Notes under the pieces: generated by a model | What the model was told of the DNA's origin: nothing | The model's input: only the letters and a program-made list of their open reading frames with translations | The model's database searches: none | In this document: piece by piece, positions 46,092-58,269 of the stretch | Numbering within the stretch: position 1 is the stretch's first letter | How the letters are laid out: every line of letters begins with the position of its first letter | DNA from: Branchiostoma floridae | Taxonomy: Eukaryota; Chordata; Leptocardii; Amphioxiformes; Branchiostomatidae | Length of the DNA: 64,000 nucleotides | Assembly (NCBI RefSeq): GCF_000003815.2 | Contig: NC_049996.1 | Location: 12,485,052 to 12,549,051 of the forward strand | Direction of reading: 5' to 3' | Translations under genes and position numbers: made by a program

Positions 46092-47735
46092 GCCCCACCT
46101 TGAAAACCCGCCCGCGCGTAACTGTCGCAACACGACTCCATTTTATTACCACTAATTGTACAGGGACTGCCTTCGCCTAACGCTATTACGGGCATGCGTG
46201 AAAAATTAGATCTTACTGTACATTTATTGACTCCATAGTATATTATATGATACATTTTATTACATGCTTGAAGGAAAGGCGGTCGGGAGATGAAATTAAT
46301 ATAAATCACGGCCAGTATATTAAGGTTAACGTATTTATTAGACGGCGGCTTGATGTATTTTAGATTGCGGGCCATTCTGTCTGTTGGAAACGTAGCTCGT
46401 TTTTAAATTAAGAAACGCTGGGTTCCAATGAAGTGCACACACATAGAAACCTCGCTGTTGTTTCCTCGTGGGAGCCGAACGAGATGGGAGGGACGGTTTT
46501 TCCGAATCAGTTGTGTCCCCAACAACCTTTTCCCCACCTTGACTGATATATAATTATGCCAGGCAGGTTTTTTGATCAGTTGGCGAAAACATGTCAATTC
46601 ATTATGCGCTGATATCATTTTATCATAGGGAACACCCGCTATTAGCGAGATAGCGACGTGTTAATTCCTTTATACGGTCCGGCGGTCCGGACAAACGAGA
46701 TAGCACCCACAGAACGTTCTTATCTTGAAATACTGCCTCACACGGCGGTCTTAAACCGTGCAAATTAAATTTAGGCGCAAGAAAAGTCGCCCAGGTACGA
46801 TCTAAATGACAAACCGGGCAATAAAATGAGGTTGTCGGCAGTCTGGCGACCTCTGGGCCGCCGACAAGGGCAGTCTGACACGGAGAGCACCCGCTCCCCT
46901 AGGGAGTCCCGCAAAATGGCTTTTCGCAAACCCCAGAAAATTGGCCTTTATAGACCTGGAAAGAACGTTAAGAACCCGGTGATAAACGCACCCAGAGCCG
47001 GTCTCTATGCGATGGTCTCAGGGGACCAAAACTGTTCCATTTCTCCCCCAATTTTCATCAATTTTCTGGCCACGCGCACTTAGGGCCCCGCCGAGTTTTC
47101 GCCATCCCTCCCAAGATTCAGGTTTTGTCATCGAGACATCTAAATTACTTCCGTCCCTAGAAATAATACGCAAATTTGAAGAAAAGTGCTTTTAATGTGG
47201 ACCGCATTAAAGTAGTCGAGCTAAATGCAATAATAGCATTAGATTGCTCGTATTTAATTGGTTCGCTTCGGATCTGATTGCGGGTCTCTTTGAATTGTAA
47301 AGTGAGTCGGCTGCACGTATCACGTTGCTATAGTAACGCGGACGTTGGAAAGTTTCTGAGGAATACTCAAAGGCTGAAATTGAATTAGATTCGGGAATTC
47401 TAATTGGAGATCAGTGGGGCCGACTTAATTGATTGTGCACGGGGACACATCTACCGTAGCCTATAGGAACACGTCGTGCGGAATAGTAAGAATTAGAGCA
47501 TGGATAGGGAGGGGAGGGGAGGGATAGGGACGGAACGAGGGAGGGAAAGAGGCGGGGAGGGGAGGAAGATGACAGCAGGCGAGGACAGGTGGCATGTCGA
47601 TGGCTTCGTTTCTTAAGTTTAAGAGACCTTTAAGGTTAATCCACACAGCTGACGTGGCCTCTCTTAAAACAAGGAAAAGCTGCTCTCTACTTAAACCCGT
47701 TTTGAGATCTTCGTCAAGAAGGTTATATTGGGAAT
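46092..47735. other. Intergenic DNA, CpG-containing, no gene seen
   Basis: A G/A-rich stretch lies at 47500-47580. A palindromic X-box-like GTTGCTATAGTAAC lies at 47324-47337. No exon could be supported. Confidence 0.4.
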
Positions 47736-47955
47736 ATTGTTTGTTTGTATGTATGCATGTATACTATGTATGTATGTAAGTTTGTGATTGAACAGCATAA
47801 CTCAAGAAGCTATTGATGGATTGTAGTGAAATTTGTTATGCGTTTAGGTCTTACCCTAACAAAGTATTGATTAGATTTTGAGCCTCCTGGTATCTTGCCT
47901 TGGTGCTGAAAGAGAGGTTTTGCCATCCTCTGTTCTGGACAAGCTGTAGCCATCA
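47736..47955 (+). repeat. Dispersed repeat, AACTCAAGAAGC family
   Basis: GTATGTATG tract, then AACAGCATAACTCAAGAAGC, GATTAGATTTTGAGCCTCCTGG, TGCTGAAAGAGAGGTTTTGCC and TCTGTTCTGGACAAGCTGTA: the same order as 33115-33440. Confidence 0.6.
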
Positions 47956-49020
47956 GGTTTTTTTTTTTAATAAACGCATAAGCTAATGCATTATGTTTTC
48001 CTTTACATAGTCCAGCCTAACTTCTCTTATTACTGCTCTGGAGCACAAACAATATGTTTCCCTTCCGTGAAACGCTGCAACAGTTGGTTTTACATCCAGT
48101 TGTCTGTTCCAAGACGTCCGAAATAACCTTGCGCCATGTCATTCTGCCGAACGTCCCAACTTTAAAGGTTAACCTGTGTTGTCACGGTGAGGTAGATGTG
48201 TGGGGTGACATTTGACAGACAGGCAGGCACGGGTGTGTGTGTCAGGATTATGGATAGTGCCACGTGGATGGGGTTAGGCATGTCAGAGTACGGTGGTATT
48301 TATGGGTACTTGGACAATGGGGTTATACCTGGTCGTCGCCATAGTGATAGGCAACGATTAGGAGTTGGTGTGTGTAGTGGGAGTGAGAGTGGTGTGTCTT
48401 TGTTTTGGTCGTCGAGACTTATTGTACTTCGTAAAGCTATTCAAGCTGGGTGTTCAAAAACGCATTTAGATCTAAATCGCATTTAGTGGTGATAAATGGT
48501 TATACTGCTCTAATTAGTTTAGATTGATGATAAATGAAATAACGTTTATCCGGATTTCATTCAGTTGTTAACTACGATAAGCCTTTTCGCGTTTACTAAT
48601 GCGCCTGTGTGAAATGCCATAGCAACCACTAACAGACTTTGTTAACCGCCGAAGTCGGCTTACTAGAATTTAGAGTTTTCAAACAAAACAAAACAAAACT
48701 TAACTTCCAAAGTTCTCGCTCGAGAGGCTATCTTGTATGCAATGTTACACGAACCTCATACCAAACAAAATTTATACAAAACCTAGCAATGTCAAATTAT
48801 TGCAGGACTTTTTTGTGACAGCTTTCTTGGGGTGCATTTGTAAAGACTTCACTCGAGCTGTATTCCCTTCTCCATCGTCTTTGTTGGAAAGTTATACCAG
48901 TCTGCAGCAAGATGTTACAAAATGCTTTTCACCTGTAGTGTTACAACGGTTTTCAAATCGAACCTCATTGTCATTGTCTCGTTACAAGAAACTATTGCCA
49001 ACTATTGTCTGATTTCATTT
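47956..49020. other. No feature seen
   Basis: No supported exon or repeat. An imperfect X-box half, ATGCCATAGCAAC, occurs at about 48614-48626. Confidence 0.4.
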
Positions 49021-49027
49021 CTGCTGT

Positions 49028-49235
49028 AGATGTATCGTACTGAATAAACCTAACTAGAAATACCACGACAAAAAAACCGTGTGACAAATGTGATCGTGCC
49101 ATATCTGTCGTACGATAGGTGTACTGTACCGAATAATTGTCGAAGCGGTTGAGTAACATTGTTGAGACTGCCGTGGATGTGTTGTACGACACGCGACAAC
49201 AAATCGTGCGACGAATGTGATCGCACCTTCAAACT
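49028..49235. repeat. CGTACGA-family MITE, decayed
   Basis: The phrase CGTGTGACAAATGTGATCGTGCC (about 49077-49099) recurs as CGTGCGACGAATGTGATCGCACC (49205-49227). Between them are GTCGTACGATAGG and TTGTACGACACGCGACAAC. Confidence 0.5.
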
Positions 49236-49727
49236 TGTACATGTCCATGAAGTTGTTTGAGACTCACGATATACTTTCCACCTTTAAGAACATTTCTAAG
49301 ACTTCTTGGCGATTCTCCTTCACCTTCCAGTCCATGTATCTGTTAGCCCCGTTCCCAAACCAATTGTATAACGGATGTCTGCATTAGCAAGCCTTGACAC
49401 AAGTGTGAATGATTATCTTCATGTTCTCCAGGCAAGTTGAACTCCTCCAAGCCGCACCTCCGACCCGTTAATGCCGCCCGCCACAACCCCGGGCTCCCCT
49501 AAATCATCCCCTGACCAAAGGGCAAGGAGAACTAACACGTCAAGGTCGGGACTGTGTTATCGCCGGGCTCTACTTGACTCCCCTAAGATCAATACGGACC
49601 ACTTCTCAGCGTGAGTAGGTGAGTAATTATATATCAAGGGCCTGAGAGGCGCGGCCGTGCCGGGGTCGTGGGTAGAGCGGTGGTAAATCATTAGGAGCCG
49701 GCAGGGTTCCCGCTCACGACCCGCTAA
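49236..49727. other. No feature seen
   Basis: GC-rich from 49.46 kb; no exon supported. Confidence 0.4.
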
Positions 49728-50130
49728 CGTCTGCCGCATTTGGAAGGAGGCGTTTTTCTCCTTCTGTGAGCGGAAAATATGCTAGAAATTGGTCAAGTCT
49801 ATGGAATACTTTGGGCAGCGTTTACAAACTCCCATAGAAAGTAGTTAAACTTCCCGCTAGACTGGTTTCTTTTTCAGCCAATTTCAGACCTTAAATGCGT
49901 TAGCCTAGTATCCAGCCTATAGATTGGTATAGACGTCTGCTGCATTTCTAAGGAGGCATTTTACTACTTCTGTGAGATGGAAATATACTAGAAATTGGTC
50001 AAGTCTATAGAATGATTTGTCAGGGAGTTTCACCAACTTTTGGGCAGCGTCTACAAATACCCGTAGAAAGTTTAACTTCTTGGTAGACTGGTTTGTTTTT
50101 CGGCCAATTTCTTCTATTTTCCAAGGCCTC
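49728..50130. repeat. Tandem duplication of about 200 bp
   Basis: ACGTCTGC-GCATTT--AAGGAGGC begins copies at 49728 and 49930. Both continue with CTAGAAATTGGTCAAGTCTAT-GAAT, GGGCAGCGT-TACAAA-- and TAGACTGGTTT-TTTT-GCCAATTTC. The second copy has an extra 24 bases around TTTGTCAGGGAGTTTC. Confidence 0.8.
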
Positions 50131-50310
50131 AAAAGCGTCCTAAACTTTTCAAGCAGGCTGTGATAAAACCAACCGCCTACAAGGATCAAAGACAGCCTTT
50201 TCCGTAACAAGGCAGCTGTATTTTATACGACACGTGCACGACTATTCCCAGGACAGCTTGCGATCGTACGACGATAGTACGACAAATGTAACCAGGTCCT
50301 CACCGACAAT
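50131..50310. repeat. CGTACGA-family MITE fragment
   Basis: It carries AGCAGGCTGTGATAAAACCA, GACAGCTTGCGATCGTACGA and GTACGACAAATGTAACCAGG. Confidence 0.55.
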
Positions 50311-50601
50311 GTCCGAAATACAAAATTGACGAAACTTTTTTTTCTGACTTGTCATTGTTCATCATAGGAAGAGCATGATATGAAAGCATTTTACAGTATA
50401 CGCGATAGAATTCATGTGTTTTGTCGTGTTCGCCGTATTAGGTGTTGTGATTATACTGCTGTTGTTCGAAAGTGCATAGGTCAATATTACTTGATTGATT
50501 GCCTGATTGGTATAGCTGATTGGGCTTTTCTTCTGTCGTATGTTGTTGATTTCTTCCGTTACAAGAGAGTCTTTAGCTGAAAGTATCTTAAACTAGTTGC
50601 G

Positions 50602-51223
50602 CATACTTTATCATCTAGATGAACAACATCTGAAGTTTCTAAATCAAAACTGACAGAAACGTTGTCATGGTTATACATTATCTGTCTTAGAACTACGAGT
50701 TCTTTGGGATACAATCGAGTTTTAGTTGGACTTATATCTCTCTTTAAGTTTATCAATGAATACTGCTTAATAAAGTTGTCTGGTAAAAAAATAATCAGAA
50801 ACCACATTTTGAAGTGAAGTAGACTGCCAGCCGTATTTCCCATGAATGTATGGTAACCATGCGGCACAAATAAAAGTCCAATTGCTAGCTTTTAACTGAC
50901 AAGTAGGGCCCTTTTTTGATTTGAACTAAAGATGTACATACTTTATCATTTAGATGAACAATACCTGAATTTTTAAATCAAAACTGACATTCACGTTTTC
51001 TTTATCATGCATTATCTTGTTACGCGTTCTATGGTGTATCACCCTTTTCTCTTTGAGTTTGAGTTGGGGACTTTAGATTATACCTTCCTACTACTTTAAG
51101 TTGACGAATTAAATCAGAAACCACATTTTAAAGTCTAGGAGGCTGCCGTGAATGGATGTAAACCATGTGGCACAAATGAAAGTCCAATTGCTAACTTTTA
51201 ACCGACAATGAGAGCCCTTTTTT
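50602..51223. repeat. Tandem duplication of about 300 bp
   Basis: Copy 1 is 50602-50918 and copy 2 is 50937-51223. Shared blocks in order: CATACTTTATCAT-TAGATGA, AAATCAAAACTGACA, TCAGAAACCACATTTT-AAGT, GGCACAAAT-AAAGTCCAATT and GAC-A--AG-GCCCTTTTTT. Divergence is uneven, with the centre least alike. Confidence 0.8.
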
Positions 51224-51669
51224 CGTCACGCCGGAATTTAGATCGTCTCTCAATGACATTAACGCTATTCACCCAGCGGGGAGATCGGCTGATGCTTTTA
51301 GCCGGCATAAGTGTTCATTAATCCGCGCGGTGGCCTTTACAACTCCCGCTACAGGCCGGAAATTGAACTCTGAATTGCAAACGAGGGTATACGGAAAACC
51401 ACTTGTATGAAAAATACATTCGACTATTAAGTGTACATTAATAACGTCCCTGTGTATAGCAGACAGTGGCAAAAGTTTGTTCCTGAATCACTGACGGATT
51501 TTGATACAATTATCGGATGCAATGGAGTGTCGCATAGCAGCGATGTGCTGAATTTGTGATGAAATCCTAAGTTTTAGTTCTAGTTTTTGGTATGTTGTGA
51601 AACGGCAGTTTTGAGTCATTTATGTTATTTCATTGCGTCATATTCATTATTTTACGCTCTCTGTCTCTC

Positions 51670-51672
<3 letters not shown>

Positions 51673-51706
<34 letters not shown>
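51673..51706. repeat. (CA)n microsatellite
   Basis: About 15 CA repeats, followed by imperfect CACACGTACACAGAC words to 51770. Confidence 0.95.
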
Positions 51707-51709
<3 letters not shown>

Positions 51710-51770
51710 GTATATACACAGAAATGCACACACGTACACAGACAAAACTCACACACATACATATACACTA

Positions 51771-52690
51771 ATAACAGGTGCATATTGCTCACTCGGACAG
51801 TGTCTTTGTTCATTTGCAGTTTATGTCAAAAGCAGCATATTTTCACAGCCATTGCTGGCGGTATGTTTTATTTGTATCTATATTCTTAAACAAGTCTTCT
51901 TTTCAGCATTTTTGTTTTTATTCATCCTGAAGAAATAAATGTGAACGAAAAAAGGAAAATTCCTGCTTAATCAACATGTACACGTATATAGAATTTTAAG
52001 TATAGATATTACTATATACTAGTAGACTTTACATTATACAGTCCCTTACTTCTCAGAATGCGTGTAGCGGTATCAATTACAACACATACCTGTCTCCGTC
52101 TTACGTAGGATATAAGGTATTCCCTTTGAACATTACAATTCCCCGCTCTCTACACTACAGGATATCACCGCGCACATTCAACCCACCTATCCCAACATAC
52201 CTGCCATATTTTAATTGCCAAGAATCCGGAAAGCAGGCTTACAGCTGTATTGGACCAGACATAGTTTGGATCACCGAAAGCCGCTCAGTTTTCCCCTATC
52301 CTCTTTGATCCCGAGTATTACACGGTTAATATACCTCTTACCCCGCGGTCATGCATTCTTCTGTCCCCTGTCCCAGCACAGATTACACGCTATCTTTGTA
52401 GCCTGATCCCCCTTGACATGTAAGATAGCAGATAGCAATGTTAATTGGGGGAGTGTTGTTAGGTCGCGCCAGGTGCAAACGTTCACTAATAACTCTTGGG
52501 CTGAGACGGATCAAATACTCGACTTTCTACCGTCTTTATCCTGAGCCAAGAACGTGGAAGTCTTTTCAACATCAAAGACTGGAAAGCTGCTGAAGCAAAA
52601 GGGAGAGGATTCTGACATTAGACATTGTGTTGTATTGTAGATGTGGGTTGAAACTGTACATCGATTGTTTTGATACAGACATAGACAATG
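51771..52690. other. No feature seen
   Basis: No exon or repeat supported. Confidence 0.4.
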
Positions 52691-52865
52691 CATGGCCGTT
52701 TCTTTTGTGGTACGTCGTACGATCGTTGTACGATCGCAAGCTGTCTTACCCTTGTCGGTGGTTGGTTCTGTCACATTCTGCATGCAGAATCCACGTACTA
52801 TAGCTAGTCGTAAAATTGTAGACTTTTAAAATTCTTGGGGTAGTCGTACGTGTGTCGTACACACT
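52691..52865. repeat. CGTACGA-family MITE, decayed
   Basis: TACGTCGTACGATCGTTGTACGATCG, then GTCGGTGGTTGGTTCTGTCAC, then GTAGTCGTACGTGTGTCGTA: same order as other members. Confidence 0.55.
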
Positions 52866-53584
52866 TTAGTTTAGCTGTCTTCTAATCGAAAAAAAGTTGT
52901 GTTTTCCTGGTTCTTGTGGTTTTTCTTTTATATGTAGAATTATTGAGGGATACCGTATTTCTCAATGTATGGTGGGCCGTATATTGTACCATACCTAGAA
53001 GTAATTGATATGTACACTCTTAAAGCGAGGGATGGTAGACTGAATTCAACTGCAATTAACAGCAAACTTTAAACTTTTTCGTCAATGTTTGGTCATGCAG
53101 CCTCATGATATCCATGTTCTACTGATTCGCAATTCTGAATTCGTTGAAGAAAAATACATTTGAAATATTTCTCCTTTCTATATACACATACCTATAATGT
53201 ATATCCTTCTCACAATAGTTTCTAGGTAGGGGGTCCGGATTAAAAAAGAAAGTGGAAACACACAGTATGTAACCGTACCCAGATATAACAGTAGCGTACG
53301 GATCCTCTATAGCCCGGAGCAACATAACATAGCCATAGACGCGCCAAACCGCGAGACAGTGCACTGGACAAGCGTCACTAATGATGATGGAGTAGAAAAC
53401 GTAATGTGAACCTTTTGGTGAGATTTTTATCCTCCAATCACTGGTTCCTGTCTTTTAAACAGGACAAACAGCTGATTTACTGTAGCAATGACATATCATT
53501 TATTGCTAAGGAGATTTCCGATATCCGTGGAAGGGTTGTCTGAACAGGTGACTTTTCAAGATGTCAACCAGGAGACCAAACTGT
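52866..53584. other. No feature seen
   Basis: No exon or repeat supported. Confidence 0.4.
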
Positions 53585-53860
53585 AAGGTTTGGTCTACTC
53601 CCACCCGAATGGAACCCTACTCATTTCGATAAGTGTGGTGGGTTCTTTAACGTACTCGAGGTGCGGCTTTCGTCAAACACGGTACCTTCAGCTTTACGTC
53701 CTATCTGAGAAGACTCATTTTCACCTGATTCGGGTGAAGAAATAGATGTAAAGCGCCTTTCCCTTGGCCGCAACACTAAGGCCTGTTACTTTGTGTTAGG
53801 GATTCGAACCATAAACCTTTAAATTCTAAGTCAGCAACTCTAACCAAAAAAAAAAAACAT
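53585..53860 (-). mobile_element. tRNA-derived SINE, minus strand
   Basis: On the minus strand a head GGTTAGAGTTGCTGACTTAG is followed by GGTTCGAATCCC (B box), a body with CGCTTTACATC--TTTCTTCACC and the tail AAAGAACCCACCACACTTAT also found in the SINE at 44975-45215. A poly-T run (plus-strand A run at 53848-53858) adjoins the head. Confidence 0.7.
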
Positions 53861-53888
53861 CTTACCACCACTCAGTGATGAGGGAGAA

Positions 53889-54020
53889 TTATCTCCAAGC
53901 AGATCCTTCGGGAGCATAAGATACATGTAGTATCAAAAGCTGACAAAATAGTTTAGCCGGCCTAGGAGTGTGCATTGGTAACTACTATCTTATACTATCG
54001 TAGGATCTGCTTGGAGATAA
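53889..54020. mobile_element. 132-bp MITE with perfect 19-bp inverted ends
   Basis: The ends are TTATCTCCAAGCAGATCCT (53889-53907) and its exact reverse complement (54002-54020). The interior contains CAAAAGCTGACA and GTTTAGCCGGCCTA. It is homologous to 55899-55999. There is no coding capacity. Confidence 0.85.
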
Positions 54021-54224
54021 GGAATAGAAGACATAATAAGCATGTTACTTTCCAAGAATTTGGTCATTGTGAACCTCTCCTCCACAAGTGTAGGGGGAAC
54101 CTTGACGTGTTCGAAGAATTGTCTTCGTTCCAAAGACCTCTTGAGGGGTGTACAGAAATTGCCGTTTGCTATATGATAATAAAGTTCCTCATCAGCCTTT
54201 CAGTCATTGAGAAAAGTTATGATC

Positions 54225-54375
54225 ACTTTCGTCTTACGATCGCAAACTGGTGATCGTGCGTACTTCGTACAAAGTTCAACTGTCTTGCGAAAAAGGACTG
54301 TCTAGCCTTCTTCAAAAGTCTAGGATACCAAAATAGTACGACTACCTACGACTTGTATGACTGCGCCTTAAGTAA
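54225..54375. repeat. CGTACGA-family MITE, decayed
   Basis: TTACGATCGCAAACTGGTGA, GTACAAAGTTCAACTGTCTTG, and ATAGTACGACTACCTACGAC match blocks of 35552-35768. Confidence 0.5.
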
Positions 54376-55060
54376 CAGACGTTTAACAAAATTATTCTTT
54401 AGAAAACGAAATACATCCGGGCTACATTGTGCATTCCAACCTTAACGTAAATATTATCTTTTTCATTGATGAATTCATACATCTTTGAAATATATACTTA
54501 TATTTGCTTTCAGACTGACGATGACAATGTGGCACTGCACTCAAGTTTTTAGTAACTATAACAGTGACATATACATGTACTTACTAATGTAATATTCAAC
54601 TTAGATACGTAATACAGTCCTGATGTTAACATATACCAGACTACCGCCGGAAGCGTTTTTGTGTGAGATCTTTTTTAATGACACTAAAACACTTTGTTGT
54701 CAAAGGTGGTTACAGCTATATAATAACAGTTATAAAGATGTTGTGTCAGCAGATGAAAACCAGAACCTGACTCATCAACAGTTGTCATTTGGGATGGAGA
54801 GACAATTTGTTGGTCCCGCGCCTCTCTGATTAAGAGTTATGATAAGCTGAATCATTGTCTATTTCCGGATTTACATAACTCTACATGTCGCTGGTCTTAA
54901 CACATATATTCACTGTCTTTGTGGCTACTTGATAATAGATTCCATTTTTAACTCTGGCGAGGAGGTTTATTTCCGACGGAGGTATTGTTTTGGGCTGCAA
55001 CTGTATCGCAAGATTTTCTTTGTGGATTTCTATGAATTTTAGTATTCTACTAGTAATTGA
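54376..55060. other. No feature seen
   Basis: No exon or repeat supported. Confidence 0.4.
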
Positions 55061-55130
55061 GGTCTTTAAAAGGCATGGCAATTTTGGGCCCCCTAGCTGT
55101 GTTCCAGGTAATGCAGTGTTATTTAAAACA
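55061..55130 (+). repeat. Dispersed-repeat fragment, GGGCCCCCTAGC family
   Basis: GGCCCCCTAGCTGTGTTCCAGGTAATGCAG is a short remnant of the family at 33115-33440. Confidence 0.5.
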
Positions 55131-55898
55131 TATCGCAGTATTTGAAGCTCCACTTTGCATGATACATTCTTCCTGTAAATATTCGTCTACAAAACATTCA
55201 GCCTTTGGCGACATCGCTATTGCAATCTAAATATTTCTTTTGTTGATCTTTTTCTCTTTTGTGCGCTTTGTTTCATGTCTGACCGTTGTTAGCATGTTTG
55301 TATTTGTCCGTAGATACGCATTGTTTTCTATGGTGCAATTATAGATATCAGCGTTCATTCGTTTTTACTTTCACACAGAAAATCCATGGAGAAAATGACA
55401 AGAATGTTTGTATTTGTAGAACGCGGGATAGGATGTGTCTTGGTTACAAATAATCCCGATATCAGTGACAGAAATACACGTGGCATTCCTATTTTTTATT
55501 TGTGATGTCAAGTTCTTTGTCTGTTTAACTCAATATGGCAAAAAAATAGATTAGCTACACACCACCACGCACTTTAATTGTGTGAACGAAACGTCCTAAA
55601 TGTCTGAAAATGTTTGCATGCTTGTTTGTTTGTCTGTTTGTTTGTTTGTTTTGCATAACCAGTCGTAAACTACCTTACGTCAGAACACCCCAGTTCTGTA
55701 CGGTAGGTAAAGAATGTGTAAGACTGGACTATAAGTTTTTATCCACTCACACCGGGAAGGATCCTATAGTATTTTCTATAAGTGTAACAACGGACCTCCA
55801 GCTTTACCTGCCATTCGAGAGGACGACCCTAACCGAAGACAGGTTCTCATTTTTACATGAGTAGAGTGAATACATGTAAAAATGATTGGATTTACTAA
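55131..55898. other. No gene seen; short (TTTG)n tract at about 55622
   Basis: No exon could be supported. The frame at 55610-55864 begins in a simple repeat. Confidence 0.4.
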
Positions 55899-55999
55899 AG
55901 TTTCCAAGCAGATCCTACGGTAGCATACGGTACCAAAAGCTGACAGAGGAGTGAAACCGGTGTTTGGCTACCTCCACCGTAGGATCTGCTTGAAGATTA
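55899..55999. mobile_element. MITE, second member of the TCCAAGCAGATCCT family
   Basis: The inverted ends are TTTCCAAGCAGATCCTACGG and, on the other strand, CTTCAAGCAGATCCTACGG. Interior CAAAAGCTGACAGAGGAGTG. A one-ended remnant is at 13075-13116. Confidence 0.75.
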
Positions 56000-56034
56000 T
56001 AAATGGGCGTCAATTGCCTTTCTCGAGAGCACAT

Positions 56035-56115
56035 CAGTTTCAGCCTGCCAAGGGTTCGAACCCAGAACCTTTCGTCAACTAACCTAACCACAACAACACC
56101 AGACTGTTTGTACGT
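56035..56115 (-). repeat. tRNA-derived SINE head, minus strand
   Basis: On the minus strand GGTGTTGTTGTGGTTAGGTT (A-box region) is followed by CTGGGTTCGAACCC (perfect B box GGTTCGAAC). No cloverleaf closes, so it is a SINE head or tRNA relic. Confidence 0.55.
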
Positions 56116-57239
56116 GTTACTTTCCCGCGCCAACCGTCACCCCAGCCCCTGTGAAATTGTTGTTGGCACGCACGGAGTGGCTTACGAATCGAACCGACAG
56201 CAATTGAAAATGTTTTCGGGCCCAACTGTCTGCCCCAAACTGTGCAGAGTCTGGATTATTTTGCTGGATGGTTGAGTTTCCTTTCAACGCCGCACGAACA
56301 ACCGCTGGGTTCAGGACACGGAGCAAAGCTGTTCCTGAGTCCGCAGACATGTGTTTCTTTTGTAACTTTTCTTTCTTTTATAAAAACTAACAGACAAACA
56401 ATACGCATGGATCGTTATGAACAGGACTAATGACTAGCAAAATCTCAAAGAATATCATAATGAATGAAGACATTGCACATTTTTGCTACACTCGAAAAAG
56501 TACAGGTCATGTACAAAATCAATATGCAAAAGTACATTACTAACATCAATTTATACATTCAACTCATTGCCGTTTGGTCACAAATGTTGTAGAAAAACTA
56601 TGTATAGCACTCTGTGGATGAGACAAGGAACTTCGTTTGTACAAGTGTGTGTATATATATATGAAGTTGCAAACAAAGATGGCACCAAGTATCTTTTGAA
56701 ATGCTTTGTGGTGAAGTACAATGACTTGCAAAAAAAGTACACCGTTGCCTTATAGTATGGATCAAGTTGCAACAATTGGTATAGCAGATTTTGGGCAGAC
56801 TTTTAGGTTTTTATCCGTAATGTTTTAGTCCTAGTCAGAGGATATTTCGATAGTTTCAAGCAGAGTTAGGTAACGTCGTGAATGTATGTGCATTTTCGTA
56901 GCACAGCCTCCAAAAAAAACGCCTTTCAATAGAGCCATTTTAAATGACACAAAAGTGCTCCCCAACCTCTTTTGAACCGGCAATAGACAGCCAAATGGTC
57001 GTATTGAAAAGGATCCCTCGTCTCGCATTTAGATGAGGATAACGTTTATAACTGCTCCCTCTTGGCCTCGGCCGTCCCGACCTTGGGTCATGCTAAATGA
57101 CGAAACGATCTCGAACGAGACCCGAAATAGCATCGGAACCGTACATTTAACCAGGATTGTTTGTTACAACCTGCTTAAGATGGTATAAAGTGATAAGATG
57201 TCCCCTTAACACCTTATCTTAAGAGAGGTCTCCCTGTTG
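56116..57239. other. No feature seen
   Basis: No exon or repeat supported. Confidence 0.4.
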
Positions 57240-57800
57240 AGTCGCAATAATTGATTTGTACAAAGGTGCCGCCCGAGTCTGTCAGGCGGCCATGTAACGG
57301 CCGGAATTGTTTCTGCCCTAATTATGACTCATTTATCAATGTCAGCGCGCCGCGGCGGCTACAAACGGACTCTTTTCCTCTCCCACAAAGAAACAGAAAA
57401 GGAGGTTAAATTCCGAGGAATCGGCGACATTTATGGAGAACGCATCTGGCGGCGTGTTGAAGAGGAAACGGGTCGGGGTTGGTGGGAGGAGGGCCCGTGC
57501 GCGCTCGCGGCGGTGTCCGCGGTGTCACACGCGCGTCGCTCGGAGGAATTCTCGGCCGCGCGCGTGGGTGTTTCCCGACAACCTGCCCTGACACCGGGGT
57601 CTACCAGGGACTCTCTGCCTCAATACCCTCGCCCTGCCCCGGCCGCCTACCGATTCTTCCTCCGCTACCCCGCAGCGTCCGACAAGCAGCTCCAAAACAA
57701 CGCTTTCCATATGTACTAACTCGCCATAGCATCGCTCCCACAACCCTCCTTTCACACCCCTTCAAGTTGAAGGCCTGGAGGGCGCGTTTTGACAAATCGT
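57240..57800. other. CpG-rich non-coding block
   Basis: Dense CpG at 57340-57700 with overlapping open frames on both strands and in several frames, the mark of composition rather than coding. There is no domain motif, and no donor or acceptor bounds any frame convincingly. Confidence 0.4.
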
Positions 57801-58269
57801 GCATTGACACTGCTTTTCCTCAACCCTGTAGACACCATTGTAACCGCTGACTCCTTGCCATTAATTATACGTCCCGTGTATTGTCTTCCTTTGGCTAATC
57901 ATGCTTACGGAAAATTACACCAGGTTTTTAATAAGCTCTGCCCTCAGGCCGTATACTGTGGTCTGTACATTGTCTGTCTGACATACATGATGACATAAAA
58001 GGTGCCTCTCACATGTATTACGACCTTAAATTGCTCTTTTCATCTGTCTAGGACCCAGAGAACTACCTGTCAATGACATAGGTGGAAAGCTATGTCGCCC
58101 CGTGTGTGTTTTACTTTGATGTATCGAGTTGTATCGGGTAGCCCTCGTGATTTATGGTACTTACACGATGTTGTCCAGTGGATGTGAGTGGCTCAATTAT
58201 TCAGCAGTGGTCCGACAAGCTGTGATACAGGTGTCCCATATGATCGTACCGATCCATCAACTAGTACAA

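Noticed and set aside
47905-47925. Another RE1-like word, TTCAGCACCAAGG on the minus strand
   Set aside because: The second half (GGACAG) is missing and the word falls inside a dispersed repeat where other copies read differently.
57324-57850. Overlapping long frames of 123-131 codons on the plus strand and others on the minus strand
   Set aside because: All lie in a CpG-rich block where stop codons are rare in every frame; no domain, signal or splice context.
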